Positions 8,370 to 16,326 of a DNA stretch of 64,000 bases are shown here, piece after piece. The translations under genes and the position numbers were made by a program. Source of the DNA: Acidobacteriota bacterium (GTDB lineage: Bacteria > Acidobacteriota > Thermoanaerobaculia > Gp7-AA8). The stretch is taken from contig JAJXWV010000033.1 of assembly GCA_021781455.1 (NCBI GenBank), positions 124,001-188,000 on the forward strand, written 5' to 3'. The notes below the pieces were generated by a model that searched no databases, was not told where the DNA came from, and saw nothing but the letters and a program-made list of their open reading frames with translations. Each line of letters begins with the position of its first letter. Position 1 is the stretch's first letter.

Positions 8370-8867
8370 ATGTCAAAACCGTGGGTATGCATCGTCATGG
8401 GCAGCGATTCCGATGCCGAGGTGATGTCGCAGGCAGCGGCGGCACTGGACGAGTTAGGCGTGCCGTACGAAATGACGGTGGCCTCGGCTCATCGCACCCC
8501 GGAGCGAACGAAGGAAGTGGTCACGAACGCGGAGCGCGACGGCGCTGCCGTCTTCATCGCCGGCGCGGGAATGGCTGCCCATCTGCCGGGCGTCGTAGCC
8601 TCGTTCACGACACGGCCGGTGATCGGCGTGCCGCTCGCGTCGGGAGCGCTGCAGGGGGTGGACGCCCTTTACGCGATCGTGCAGATGCCGCCGGGAATTC
8701 CGGTGGCGTCGGTCGCCATCGGCGGCGCGCGGAACGCCGGGATTCTCGCCTCCCAGATCATCGCCACAGCTGACTCGGCGCTGGCGGAGCGGCTCAGACA
8801 GAAGCGGGCGGGCATGGCCGGTGCGGTGATGGAGAAGGCGAAGAAAGTCGCGCGTTCGACGCGTTGA
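8370..8867 (+). CDS. purE: N5-carboxyaminoimidazole ribonucleotide mutase
   Basis: A protein of 165 residues, the class I PurE length. It moves the carboxylate of N5-CAIR to give CAIR in purine synthesis. Diagnostic motifs are IVMGSDSDAEVM at the N-terminus, the SAHRTPER loop with the conserved active-site His, FIAGAGMAAHLPGVVAS, and GVPLASGALQGVDALYAIVQMP. The start at 8370 matches the family N-terminus (MSKPWVCIVMGSDSD); an upstream open frame is not conserved-looking. No purK is seen in the window. The CDF transporter gene begins two bases after the stop, so the two are probably cotranscribed. Confidence 0.96.
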   Translation: MSKPWVCIVMGSDSDAEVMSQAAAALDELGVPYEMTVASAHRTPERTKEVVTNAERDGAAVFIAGAGMAAHLPGVVASFTTRPVIGVPLASGALQGVDALYAIVQMPPGIPVASVAIGGARNAGILASQIIATADSALAERLRQKRAGMAGAVMEKAKKVARSTR

Positions 8868-8868
8868 C

Positions 8869-9804
8869 GTGACCATGCACCACCACGGCCACCACTCGCC
8901 GGGCAGTCAGGTCTCGCGAAAGCTGATCGCAGCGGCGATCGCCACGATCCTGTTCGTGTTCGCGGAACTGACGGTGGGCGTGTATGCGAACTCTCTCGCG
9001 CTCGTCGGCGACGCCTTTCACAATTTCACGGACGCCATCGCTCTGGGGATCGCGCTGTTTGCCATTCACCTGGAAAGACGTCCGCCGACGTACGAGAAGT
9101 CGTTCGGCTATCAGCGCGCCGGAATCCTTGCCGCCTTCATCAACAGCGGCATCCTCATCGCCCTGACGGTCTTCATCTTCCGCGAGGCCATCGTTCGTTT
9201 CCGCGAGCCTCGTCCGGTCAACAGCTTCACGATGATGATCACGGCAGCCGTGGCCGTCGTGCTCAATGCTGCCATCACGATTGCCCTGCGGAGCGACGGC
9301 CGCGACGACGTCAACATCCGCAGTGCCGTCCTGCACATGCTCGGCGACGCCGTTTCCTCCGCGGGCATCATCGTCGCGGCCGCCCTGATCGACATCACGG
9401 GCTCTTCGCGATGGGACCCTGCCATCTCCATCGTGATCGCTGCGCTGATTCTCTGGAGCAGCTGGGGCATCTTGAAAGAGACCATCAACCTGCTCCTGGA
9501 AGGCACACCTGCGAGCATCGATCCCGCAGAGGTCACGCGCGCCATTGCAGCGATCGACGGCGTGGAAGGAGTGCATCACCTGCACATCTGGGCGCTCGCC
9601 CCTTCGCGGCCGGCCCTTTCCTGTCATCTCATGGTCGGCGACGTTCCGGTTCGAAGCACCGCTCATCTCCTCGATGAGCTGACGACGATGCTGCAGGAGC
9701 GCTATCGCATCGTCCATTCGACCGTGCAGTTCGAGTTCGCCGAGTGCCGCGACGAAGACCCGCACTGTGTCCCGGTCGAGCGGGAGATGAATCACAGGTT
9801 GTAG
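8869..9804 (+). CDS. Cation diffusion facilitator (CzcD/ZitB-like) metal exporter
   Basis: A protein of 311 residues with six predicted membrane segments. It exports divalent metals, typically Zn or Co, in exchange for protons. The N-terminus is His-rich (MHHHGHHS). Transmembrane segment 2 carries LVGDAFHNFTDA and segment 5 HMLGDAVSSAG, giving the paired HxxxD metal sites of the family. A C-terminal ferredoxin-like cytoplasmic domain (about 215-311) contains VEGVHHLHIWAL. The GTG at 8869 starts two bases after the purE stop; an ATG six bases later (8875) is equally possible. Exact metal specificity cannot be read. Confidence 0.92.
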   Translation: MTMHHHGHHSPGSQVSRKLIAAAIATILFVFAELTVGVYANSLALVGDAFHNFTDAIALGIALFAIHLERRPPTYEKSFGYQRAGILAAFINSGILIALTVFIFREAIVRFREPRPVNSFTMMITAAVAVVLNAAITIALRSDGRDDVNIRSAVLHMLGDAVSSAGIIVAAALIDITGSSRWDPAISIVIAALILWSSWGILKETINLLLEGTPASIDPAEVTRAIAAIDGVEGVHHLHIWALAPSRPALSCHLMVGDVPVRSTAHLLDELTTMLQERYRIVHSTVQFEFAECRDEDPHCVPVEREMNHRL

Positions 9805-9823
9805 CCGGCGGAAGAGGTCTCCC

Positions 9824-10036
9824 GTCACTCTGACTCTGAGCCGGCGCAGCCGCGGGGTGGGTGGCTGGGTGGAGCGGCGGAGCGCGGCGAAGAGTCTCCA
9901 GATTGCACGATCGCGGTGAGCCTGCCATCACCCACGATCTGCTTCCGCCCAACCATCGTCCCGGTAAAAGATCCTGCGCCGCGCTTCACCGCTCCCGCCC
10001 ACTCACCACCCCCGCGGTTCCGCCGGCTCAGGATGA
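9824..10036. repeat. Inverted pair of a dispersed ~70-bp GC-rich repeat
   Basis: The left copy (9824-9900; GTCACTCTGA...GAGCCGGCGCAGCCGCGGGG...GCGGCGAAGAGTCTCC) and a reverse-complement copy (9969-10036, ending CCGGCTCAGGATGAC) face each other across about 70 bases. The same unit recurs at 21512-21645 and 37430-37500. The pair lies between convergent genes, and no gene is seen in 9805-10046. Confidence 0.8.
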
Positions 10037-10046
10037 CGGTGGCGCC

Positions 10047-11792
10047 CTACCGCACCTTGTACGACTCCGGATAAGTGAACGTCACCGTCGCTTTCGCCAC
10101 GCCGTACGGAATCTGCATCGTGAGATTCGGCGTCATGACGTAGAAGGGTCGCAGGTCGATCATGTTGCCGAGCAGGATGTTCCCGGAAGTCCCGCAGAGA
10201 TCGCCGTTGCGGATCACGTTCTCGATCGGACGGCGGGGCCGCATGGAAACGTAAACGCGAGAGATCTCGTCGCGCCACGCACCCTGCGGCTTCTGCGTGT
10301 ACGTCTTCGTGAACGACGGAATGGACAGATCTTCTTTGGCCAGCCGGCCGCTCGCATCGTAGGTGTACGCGATGGCCACGTTCCACTCCACGTGCGGCGC
10401 TCCTTCCGGCTGATAGCCGTCGTAGCCGCCGCGGATGGCCACCGCCGTCAGAACGTCGTTCGCGTACGAGTAGGTGGCATTCATCGAGATCAGATGATTG
10501 CAGGCTGCAGTGTTCTGGTAATCGACCTGCTGCTGCACGATGCGGTTGCCCGAATCGAAGGTGTAGTGCGACGCGTAGCGTTGCCCGTCCAGGAACAAGT
10601 CTTCCCGATCCAGCAGCCACGTGCCGTCCGTCGCCGAGTGCGCGCTGTAGCTCAGGATCTCGCCGGTGTTAGGCGCAAGGATCTTTTCCAGGTAACCGGT
10701 TCCCTGCACGTAGCGGATCTGGTTCCCCTGCTTGTCGCTCCAGCCCTGGATGATCTCGCCGGCGTAGCTCCAACCCTCCGCCTTACGCGCGTCCTGGATC
10801 GTCCGCTGGCGCCTGGGCGTGTAGCGAAGCGCGTCCAGCATCGTGCCGGGGAACAGGCACGGAAGGGAATCGTTCTTAGCGAAGCGGCCGTCGGCGTAGT
10901 ACGTCGCCCGTGTCGCGGAGGCGCCGTCGACGCACGGCCGGCTGTTCCAGATCGGCGAGCCCGTGAGATACGGGCCATGCCAGCAGCGCGGGCACCATGT
11001 CGAACCGATCGGAAGGCGAAGTCCGCAGAAGGGGCAGACGATCTTCGTCTTCATGTCGTCGATCTCGGATTCCAGCACCAGCATGCGCTGGTCGAAGCCG
11101 GCTTTGGCGCCCGGGTCGGTCTCCATCTCGCCGTAGTGGTGATACCGCTCGGAGGCTTTTTCCAGGTCGCCCATGGCCTCGAGAACGACCGCCTCGTTGT
11201 ACACGGCGGCAGGATCGGTCGGGCGTTGCTGCTCCGCCTGCTGGAATTGCCTGAGCGCCCCTTCCAGATCGTTCTTCCCGTACAGGAACCTTCCGCGATT
11301 GAAGAACTCGAGATAGTTCTCGTCGGCCTGGCGCTTCTTCTGCAGCTCGCGCTGAAACTCGAGCTCGAGCTCCAGCTTCGACACGAGCGGCCTTTCCGTT
11401 CCGACGGGAAACAACTGCAGATAGCGGTCGACCTTGGTCTGAGCCTCGGAATACCGGCCCGACTTCGCCAGCAGGACGGCCATGTCATACAGCACGCCGG
11501 GATTGTCCGGTTGCAGCGCGTCGGCTTTTGCGAACTGGTCGTATGCCGAGGCGTAGTCCTGCATCTCGAAGAACTTCCTGCCGAAGAAAACCGCCTTCGT
11601 GAACTCTTCCGCATTCGAAGGACCGGCAGGCGCAGCAGCAACCGGCGCAACCGGCGTCTGCGCGACCGCCGCCGACACCTGGGCCGGCGCCGGACTGGCG
11701 AGAGGCTGCTTGTCCGGCGAAAGCGGAATCTGTTGGGCCACCGCCGCGGCGGCGGTGAGGAACAGGGCGAGGGCAACGGTTCGTGTCTTCAT
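10047..11792 (-). CDS. Exported TPR protein with zinc ribbon and YD-like C-terminal half
   Basis: A protein of 581 residues from the ATG at 11792, which overlaps the upstream stop as ATGA. A signal peptide (MKTRTVALALFLTAAAAVAQ) and a Pro/Ala-rich spacer precede TPR helices (about 62-245; GRKFFEMQDYASAYDQFAKA, GVLYDMAVLL, GRFLYGKNDLEGALRQF). A four-Cys zinc ribbon follows (CPFC at 253-256, CPRC at 267-270). Residues 290-581 are beta-rich with YD-like phrases (YVQGTGYLEKIL, YTFDSGNRIVQQQ, IAYTYDASGRLAKE). This combination outside the cytoplasm is not one I can name. It is an operon partner of the preceding gene (11789-13165), and a role in envelope assembly is only a guess. Confidence 0.6.
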   Translation of the reverse strand: MKTRTVALALFLTAAAAVAQQIPLSPDKQPLASPAPAQVSAAVAQTPVAPVAAAPAGPSNAEEFTKAVFFGRKFFEMQDYASAYDQFAKADALQPDNPGVLYDMAVLLAKSGRYSEAQTKVDRYLQLFPVGTERPLVSKLELELEFQRELQKKRQADENYLEFFNRGRFLYGKNDLEGALRQFQQAEQQRPTDPAAVYNEAVVLEAMGDLEKASERYHHYGEMETDPGAKAGFDQRMLVLESEIDDMKTKIVCPFCGLRLPIGSTWCPRCWHGPYLTGSPIWNSRPCVDGASATRATYYADGRFAKNDSLPCLFPGTMLDALRYTPRRQRTIQDARKAEGWSYAGEIIQGWSDKQGNQIRYVQGTGYLEKILAPNTGEILSYSAHSATDGTWLLDREDLFLDGQRYASHYTFDSGNRIVQQQVDYQNTAACNHLISMNATYSYANDVLTAVAIRGGYDGYQPEGAPHVEWNVAIAYTYDASGRLAKEDLSIPSFTKTYTQKPQGAWRDEISRVYVSMRPRRPIENVIRNGDLCGTSGNILLGNMIDLRPFYVMTPNLTMQIPYGVAKATVTFTYPESYKVR

Positions 11793-13165
11793 TGCAGGAA
11801 GGAATCGACGATGGTCGTGAGCCACAACTGCTGGTCCTCGGTCGGTTGGCCGCTCGATAGCAGCACGTAGAGCGCCCGCCGCTTCTGCTGCTCGCTGTAC
11901 TTGCCCGCCGCGTCGCGAAGGACGTGCTCGACGTCCTCGTCGACTGCAGGGTCCGGCGGGAGGATCACGTCAGTGGCGTCTTTCGGTGCCCAGTGGCTCT
12001 TCATACCGTCACCAAACAGCCTGGAGACGAATTGAAGGCGCTCCTCCTCACTGTGCGCCGCGCGGGCGTTGGCCGCCAGGCGGCTCTTGGCGCCCGACAC
12101 CTCGATGAGAGCACGGAGATTCGACAGCAGCTGGATGCGCTGCATGCAGGCGTCATAGATCTTGGACTTCACCGCTTCGTCGGCGATGACGCTGCTGGCC
12201 TTGAGCACGCTTTGAATCCGCTGCGTCTCGTAAGCCACGAAGCTATCGGCCACGTCTTCGGCAGATTCTACGGACTGGGTGGACGCCGGCGCGGCGGCAG
12301 AGGCGGGTGGAGCGGGTGCGGGTTCGGCGGCCGGTGCGGGTAACACCGCGGGAGCAGTCGCAACGGTGGCGGCCGCAGCCGTTTCTGCCGGGGCCACGGC
12401 GGGCGCGGGACTCGGGACCGGCTGCGGTACGGTCTCCGCCGCTTTCGGCTCGGCGGCAACGGGAACTTCGGCAGCCGATTGAACCGGTGGGGGCGTCGCG
12501 GTCGACGTCGCGAGCGGCGCGGTCCCGCCGCCGGAAACGGCGTCGACCAGCGGCAGATCGAGATTGGCGATGGCAGGCTTGCCCGTTTCGATGGCCCGGG
12601 TCGACTTCAGGTCGGACGGGGAGTAAGTCGTCTGCACGACTGCACTCTGCGGGATCGGCACGAGCTTGGGGCCGCTGATGAGCGTCGACGGCGCGGAGAC
12701 GGGGAGTCCGACGTCACGAAAGACTTCCGAATCGGTGGGCAATTCAGCGCGGAGCATTTGTTCCCGGACGCGCTCCCGCACGTCCTCAGCCGCCCGGACT
12801 TGCGCGGTACGCTGGAGATCGGTCAAGTACCGCGGGTTGGCCTTGTCGATGGACATGTCCGCATGGCAGGTCCCGAAGCGATCCGGCTCGTACTGGTTTT
12901 GGCCGCGCACCTGCTTGAAGTAGTCGACCACGGCGAGGTTGCGCTTCATGGCCGCTTCGCGGGCCCGTTCGCACGCGCTCTGAGAAGCGAAATCGTTGAT
13001 GCCCCAGACATCGAGAAAGCCGCGCGTGTCCGGCCTGTACATCTGCACATGGAAATGAAACGGCTCCGTCGTGCGCGAAGCAGATGAGGGGCAGTCGAGC
13101 AATTGCCCCGACGCTGCGCTCGCCAGGAGAACTCCCATCGTCAGAAGCAGCCGGACCGGTTTCAT
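11789..13165 (-). CDS. Exported protein with Pro/Ala-rich linker, function unknown
   Basis: A protein of 458 residues. The ATG at 13165 begins a signal peptide (MKPVRLLLTMGVLLASAASG); the frame is open further upstream but lacks a plausible start. Residues of about 25-120 form a Cys-containing domain (FHVQMYRPDTRGFLDVWGIN, FGTCHADMSIDKANP). A low-complexity Pro/Ala/Val linker spans about 210-300. A helical C-terminal domain of about 140 residues follows (VADSFVAYETQRIQSVLKAS ... EEERLQFVSRLFGDGMKSHW). The gene is first of a two-gene operon with 4-base overlap and diverges from the Spy-like gene. I recognise no family; the two domains joined by a flexible linker suggest a spacer across the periplasm. 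Confidence 0.6.
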   Translation of the reverse strand: MKPVRLLLTMGVLLASAASGQLLDCPSSASRTTEPFHFHVQMYRPDTRGFLDVWGINDFASQSACERAREAAMKRNLAVVDYFKQVRGQNQYEPDRFGTCHADMSIDKANPRYLTDLQRTAQVRAAEDVRERVREQMLRAELPTDSEVFRDVGLPVSAPSTLISGPKLVPIPQSAVVQTTYSPSDLKSTRAIETGKPAIANLDLPLVDAVSGGGTAPLATSTATPPPVQSAAEVPVAAEPKAAETVPQPVPSPAPAVAPAETAAAATVATAPAVLPAPAAEPAPAPPASAAAPASTQSVESAEDVADSFVAYETQRIQSVLKASSVIADEAVKSKIYDACMQRIQLLSNLRALIEVSGAKSRLAANARAAHSEEERLQFVSRLFGDGMKSHWAPKDATDVILPPDPAVDEDVEHVLRDAAGKYSEQQKRRALYVLLSSGQPTEDQQLWLTTIVDSFLQ

Positions 13166-13244
13166 TGCGGACGTGCCGCGATTATACGGCTTCAACGTTC
13201 CCTGCCGTGGTTCGTACCCCGTTCGACAAACCAAGGAGAATCCA

Positions 13245-13706
13245 ATGAAGAAACGCACAGCAGTGCTCACCGCAGCAGTGGCGATCCTCGTCCTGGCAGC
13301 GGTGCCGCTGGCCTACGCACAGGCGCGCCATCGCGCCGCTGGCTTCGGCATGTTCGGCCATCTGGCGAAGATCCAGTCCGCTCTTGGCCTTACGGATCAG
13401 CAGGTCACCGATCTGAAGGCCATTGCCGCTGATCTGCGGACCGAGAACGCACCTTACCGCGCTCAGCTCAAGGGCGGCTTCGCGGCCGTGGCCCAGACGC
13501 TGATCACCAATCCGAATGACGTGCCCGGCGCCCAGGCCTTGATCGATCAGCAGGCGACTGCCAGAAAGGCGATGCAGGTCAACACCCTCAACGCCGCTTC
13601 CAAGGCGCTCAACGTGCTGACGCCCGACCAGCGCACAAAACTCGGCCAGCTGTTGCAGCAGCGCATGGCCAGACAGCAGCAGTGGATGCAGCAGCACGAT
13701 CATTAG
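13245..13706 (+). CDS. Spy/CpxP-type periplasmic chaperone
   Basis: A protein of 153 residues. The ATG at 13245 is fixed by AAGGAGAA seven bases upstream and by the signal peptide that follows (MKKRTAVLTAAVAILVLAAV). The mature part is helical and carries two LTxxQ-like motifs (LGLTDQQVTDLKAI and NVLTPDQRTKLGQL), the mark of the Spy/CpxP family. These act as ATP-independent periplasmic chaperones or stress sensors. The C-terminal tail is rich in Gln and His (QQRMARQQQWMQQHDH), possibly metal-binding. A strong hairpin follows the stop, so the gene is probably monocistronic, although an ECF sigma cluster lies just downstream. Confidence 0.85.
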   Translation: MKKRTAVLTAAVAILVLAAVPLAYAQARHRAAGFGMFGHLAKIQSALGLTDQQVTDLKAIAADLRTENAPYRAQLKGGFAAVAQTLITNPNDVPGAQALIDQQATARKAMQVNTLNAASKALNVLTPDQRTKLGQLLQQRMARQQQWMQQHDH

Positions 13707-13729
13707 CAGTGTCGTCGAGAACAGCCGCC

Positions 13730-13765
13730 GCTGCCGGGGAAGGCCCGATGGCCTTCCCCGGCAGC
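13730..13765 (+). terminator. Perfect 16-bp hairpin after the Spy-like gene
   Basis: GCTGCCGGGGAAGGCC (13730-13745) and GGCCTTCCCCGGCAGC (13750-13765) pair perfectly around CGAT, 24 bases after the stop. There is no T run, so termination may be partial or factor-dependent. The hairpin contains an in-frame ATG (13748) of the next frame, which argues against that ATG being a start. Confidence 0.7.
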
Positions 13766-13795
13766 AGTGATCTAAGCAGTGATCTAATCGGAGGG

Positions 13796-14386
13796 GTGAC
13801 GACGGAGCGGTCGGCCGGGGCGACACGCGGTGATGATCCACTGGAGCGCCGCGCGATCGCGGCGGTTCGCCAGGGCGATCCCGGCGCCTACGACTACCTG
13901 GTATCGAAGTACATGAAGCGGGTGGTCTCCATCGCCTGGGGGATCGTCCGGAACGCGCATGACGCTGAAGACCTGGCGCAGGAAGCTTTCGTGAGAGCGT
14001 ACGAACATCTGCCACGATTCCGCTCCGAGGAGCCGTTCGGACCGTGGATCTACCGCATCGTCACGAACCTGTCGCTCGACGTGGCCAAGCACCGCACGCG
14101 CTTCCGCCACGAGGAGCTGACCATGGCCGAGCCGGCCGACAGGCGCGACGACGCCGACCTGCCGGCGCATAGAAACGAGCTCGCGGCGAGGATCGATGCC
14201 GCCATCGAATCGCTCCCCGAGATGCAGCGTGTGGTCGCGCGGCTGCATCTGGTGGAACAGTTCGATCATGCCGAGATTGCGCGCATGATGAAGCTGAGCG
14301 AAGGAACGGTGCGCTCGCATCTTTCCCTCGCTCGTAAGAAACTGAGGGCCAAGCTGGCCGACCTGTACGGGGAAAACGATGAGTGA
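13796..14386 (+). CDS. ECF-type RNA polymerase sigma factor
   Basis: A protein of 196 residues from the GTG at 13796. Region 2 reads YDYLVSKYMKRVVSIAWGI, DAEDLAQEAFVRAYEHLPRF and FGPWIYRIVTNLSLDVAKHR; region 4 reads LPEMQRVVARLHLVEQFDHA and the helix-turn-helix MMKLSEGTVRSHLSLARKKL. This GTG is preferred to the ATG at 13748 because the latter lies in the hairpin loop. TCTAAT at 13783-13788 lies seven bases before the GTG, suggesting a leaderless message, and GGAGGGGTG is too tight for a normal ribosome site. The gene overlaps the next one by 8 bases, forming sigma/membrane protein/CpxP-like operon. Confidence 0.88.
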   Translation: MTTERSAGATRGDDPLERRAIAAVRQGDPGAYDYLVSKYMKRVVSIAWGIVRNAHDAEDLAQEAFVRAYEHLPRFRSEEPFGPWIYRIVTNLSLDVAKHRTRFRHEELTMAEPADRRDDADLPAHRNELAARIDAAIESLPEMQRVVARLHLVEQFDHAEIARMMKLSEGTVRSHLSLARKKLRAKLADLYGENDE

Positions 14387-14699
14387 CGACCGGTTTTTCG
14401 AGAAATTGCGCGAAGACGCGCAGCCGCTCCGTTACGAGCCGGATGACTTCATGGTCACCCGCATCACCGCCCGTGTGCAGGAGCGCATCTCCGTGCCCAC
14501 CAGCGTGAGCGGAATGCTGGCGCGGTGGTTCCGTCCGCTGGCCGCGTCCATGGCCGCCCTTGTTCTCGCCGCCAGCCTGGGACTGGCCTGGATGGAGCGA
14601 TCTGCGCAGACGACCGCCCCCTCCGTGGAATCGATTGCAGCCAACAATCCCGTTGAGATCTCGGTGGCAGGAGACGTTTACAGTGTCAACAACGAATGA
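14379..14699 (+). CDS. Small single-pass protein, probable anti-sigma partner
   Basis: A protein of 106 residues overlapping the sigma stop (ATGAGTGA). It has an N-terminal soluble part (MSDDRFFEKLREDAQPLRYE, DDFMVTRITARVQERI), one membrane segment (PLAASMAALVLAASLGLAW, about 57-75) and a short outer tail. Size, position and topology fit a minimal anti-sigma factor without zinc ligands, but no defining motif is present, so the role is inferred from context. A CpxP-like gene begins inside its last codons. Confidence 0.65.
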   Translation: MSDDRFFEKLREDAQPLRYEPDDFMVTRITARVQERISVPTSVSGMLARWFRPLAASMAALVLAASLGLAWMERSAQTTAPSVESIAANNPVEISVAGDVYSVNNE

Positions 14700-15219
14700 G
14701 CCGCTGCCGCGGTCCGGCAGTGCGCGAGCCACGACCATTGCCGCGGTCGTGGTGGTGCTGGCCTTCATCGCCGGCCTGCTCATCGGCATCGTTGGAGACC
14801 GGGTCTACGTGTTCCGGTTCCGGGAGCACGGGGGCATGCGGGGCATGCGATCCATCACGCAGCGCATCGTGGCTCGGCTCGATCGCCAGCTGCAGCTCAC
14901 GCCGCAGCAGCACGATGCGATCACGCGCATTTTCGAGACGCGACGCCAGCACATCGAGGCCATCACGGCGGCCGTGCGTCCGCAGATCCGCCGCGAGATC
15001 GACGAGGGCAATGCCGAGATCGAGAAGATCCTCACCCCGGAGCAGCGCGTGAAGTTTCAGAACATGAAGATGTACCTGCTGCCACGGCGCGACCACATGC
15101 GTGGCTTCGGGCCGGGCAGCAGGCCTTCCCATCCGCCGCTTACGGGGCCGGGCGCGGAGCGGCCTGGGTCGCCGCAGCAGCCGGCGCCGGCGCCGCCGGC
15201 TGCGTCACCACATCCGTGA
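14683..15219 (+). CDS. Membrane-anchored CpxP/Spy-like sensor protein
   Basis: A protein of 178 residues from the GTG at 14683, with AGGAG at 14671-14675; it overlaps the preceding gene by 17 bases. An N-terminal membrane anchor (TIAAVVVVLAFIAGLLIGIV) is followed by a periplasmic helical domain with two LTP-x-Q motifs (LQLTPQQHDAITRIFETR and KILTPEQRVKFQNMK). This is the architecture of the heavy-metal/CpxP-like repressors found in ECF operons. A Pro-rich tail ends the protein. It likely modulates the anti-sigma factor or binds misfolded proteins or metal (inference). Its last 80 bases overlap cysK on the opposite strand. Confidence 0.75.
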   Translation: MSTTNEPLPRSGSARATTIAAVVVVLAFIAGLLIGIVGDRVYVFRFREHGGMRGMRSITQRIVARLDRQLQLTPQQHDAITRIFETRRQHIEAITAAVRPQIRREIDEGNAEIEKILTPEQRVKFQNMKMYLLPRRDHMRGFGPGSRPSHPPLTGPGAERPGSPQQPAPAPPAASPHP

Positions 15220-16144
15220 ACTCGAAGAGCGGCGTCGACAGATAGCGCTCACCGGTATCGGGAAGAACGGCCACCACTCGTTTGCCGGGCCCGAGCTCCT
15301 TCGCGATCTGCAGCGCGGCATAGGCGACTGCGCCGGAGGAAATCCCCACGAAGATCCCTTCTCGCTTGGCCAGCCCGCGCGCCGTCTCCACCGCCTGATC
15401 GTAGGTCACGTCGAAGACGCGGTCGACGACCTTGGCGTTGTAGATCGAAGGAACGATGCCTGCGCCGATCCCCTGCAGTTTGTGCGGACCGTGCGCGCCG
15501 CCCTTCAGCACCTGCGACTCGACCGGTTCGACGGCCACCACGAGCACCGATTTCCCTATCTCCTTCTTCAGCACTTCGCCGGTTCCGGTCACCGTGCCGC
15601 CCGTGCCGACGCCGGCGACGAACGCGTCGATCTTTCCGCCCGTGTCGGCGATGATCTCGCGCGCCGTCGTCTCGCGGTGCACCTTCAGGTTTGCGGGATT
15701 GTCGAACTGCTTCGAGAGCCACGCCCCCGGTGTCTTCGCTGCGTACTCCTCGGCCTGACGCTGAGCTTCCTTGATGCCCATGGGACCGGGCGTGAGGGCC
15801 AGGAGCGCGCCGAGGGCCTGCAGCAGCTTGCGCCGCTCCACCGACATCGTGTCGGGCATGAACAGCGCGCACTTGTAGCCCCTGGCCGCCGCCACGAAGG
15901 CCAGTCCGATGCCTGTGTTCCCGCTCGTCGCTTCCACGACCGTTCCGCCGGGCTTCAGCTCTCCCGACTTCTCCGCCTCGTTGATCATCGAGACGGCAAT
16001 GCGGTCCTTCACCGATGAAAGCGGATTGAAAGCCTCGATCTTGACGTCCACCTCCGCCGATCCCTGGGCGGGGATGCGGTTGAGCCTTACCAGGGGCGTG
16101 TTTCCCATTGTCTCGGTGATGTTGTTGTAGATCCTGCCGTGCAT
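15140..16144 (-). CDS. cysK: Cysteine synthase (O-acetylserine sulfhydrylase)
   Basis: A PLP enzyme of 334 residues that makes cysteine from O-acetylserine and sulfide. The PLP lysine is K46 in NPLSSVKDRIA. Other motifs are TSGNTGIGLAF (substrate loop), GVGTGGTVTG (phosphate cup) and GISSGAVAYAAL. AGGAGG at 16150-16155 precedes the ATG. Compared with the usual ~310 residues there is a C-terminal Ala/Pro-rich extension of about 20 residues (TQPAAPAPAAAATQAAPRPAP region). That extension is encoded exactly where the gene overlaps the 3' end of the convergent CpxP-like gene. Confidence 0.96.
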   Translation of the reverse strand: MHGRIYNNITETMGNTPLVRLNRIPAQGSAEVDVKIEAFNPLSSVKDRIAVSMINEAEKSGELKPGGTVVEATSGNTGIGLAFVAAARGYKCALFMPDTMSVERRKLLQALGALLALTPGPMGIKEAQRQAEEYAAKTPGAWLSKQFDNPANLKVHRETTAREIIADTGGKIDAFVAGVGTGGTVTGTGEVLKKEIGKSVLVVAVEPVESQVLKGGAHGPHKLQGIGAGIVPSIYNAKVVDRVFDVTYDQAVETARGLAKREGIFVGISSGAVAYAALQIAKELGPGKRVVAVLPDTGERYLSTPLFEFTDVVTQPAAPAPAAAATQAAPRPAP

Positions 16145-16179
16145 GTTGCCTCCTGCCCTTCCGTCCTTTTCCGTCGGAC

Positions 16180-16213
16180 AAAAACAAAAAGGACCCGGCT
16201 TTCGCTCGGGTCC
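16180..16213 (-). terminator. Rho-independent terminator of the PDZ/kinase/regulator operon
   Basis: On the minus strand GGACCCGAGC and GCCGGGTCC pair around a GAAA loop and run into TTTTTGTTTTTG. It lies 114 bases after the response-regulator stop and 36 bases before cysK, so it separates the two units. It could also attenuate cysK read-through. Confidence 0.85.
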
Positions 16214-16326
16214 GATTCGATTCGAAATGTGAGTTGCGCCTGGTCAGCGCTTCGATCGAACAGACCTGTAGCTCGGACAGCAACAAGCAAGAGCCACTCC
16301 GTTCGTCGAAATCATGGGCGGGTATC

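Noticed and set aside
9861-11870. 669-codon plus-strand open frame opposite the TPR/zinc-ribbon gene
   Set aside because: Composition is that of an antisense shadow, and it begins inside an intergenic repeat.
13748-13750. ATG as start of the second ECF sigma factor
   Set aside because: It lies within the hairpin that follows the Spy-like gene and adds residues without family similarity; the GTG at 13796 fits better.
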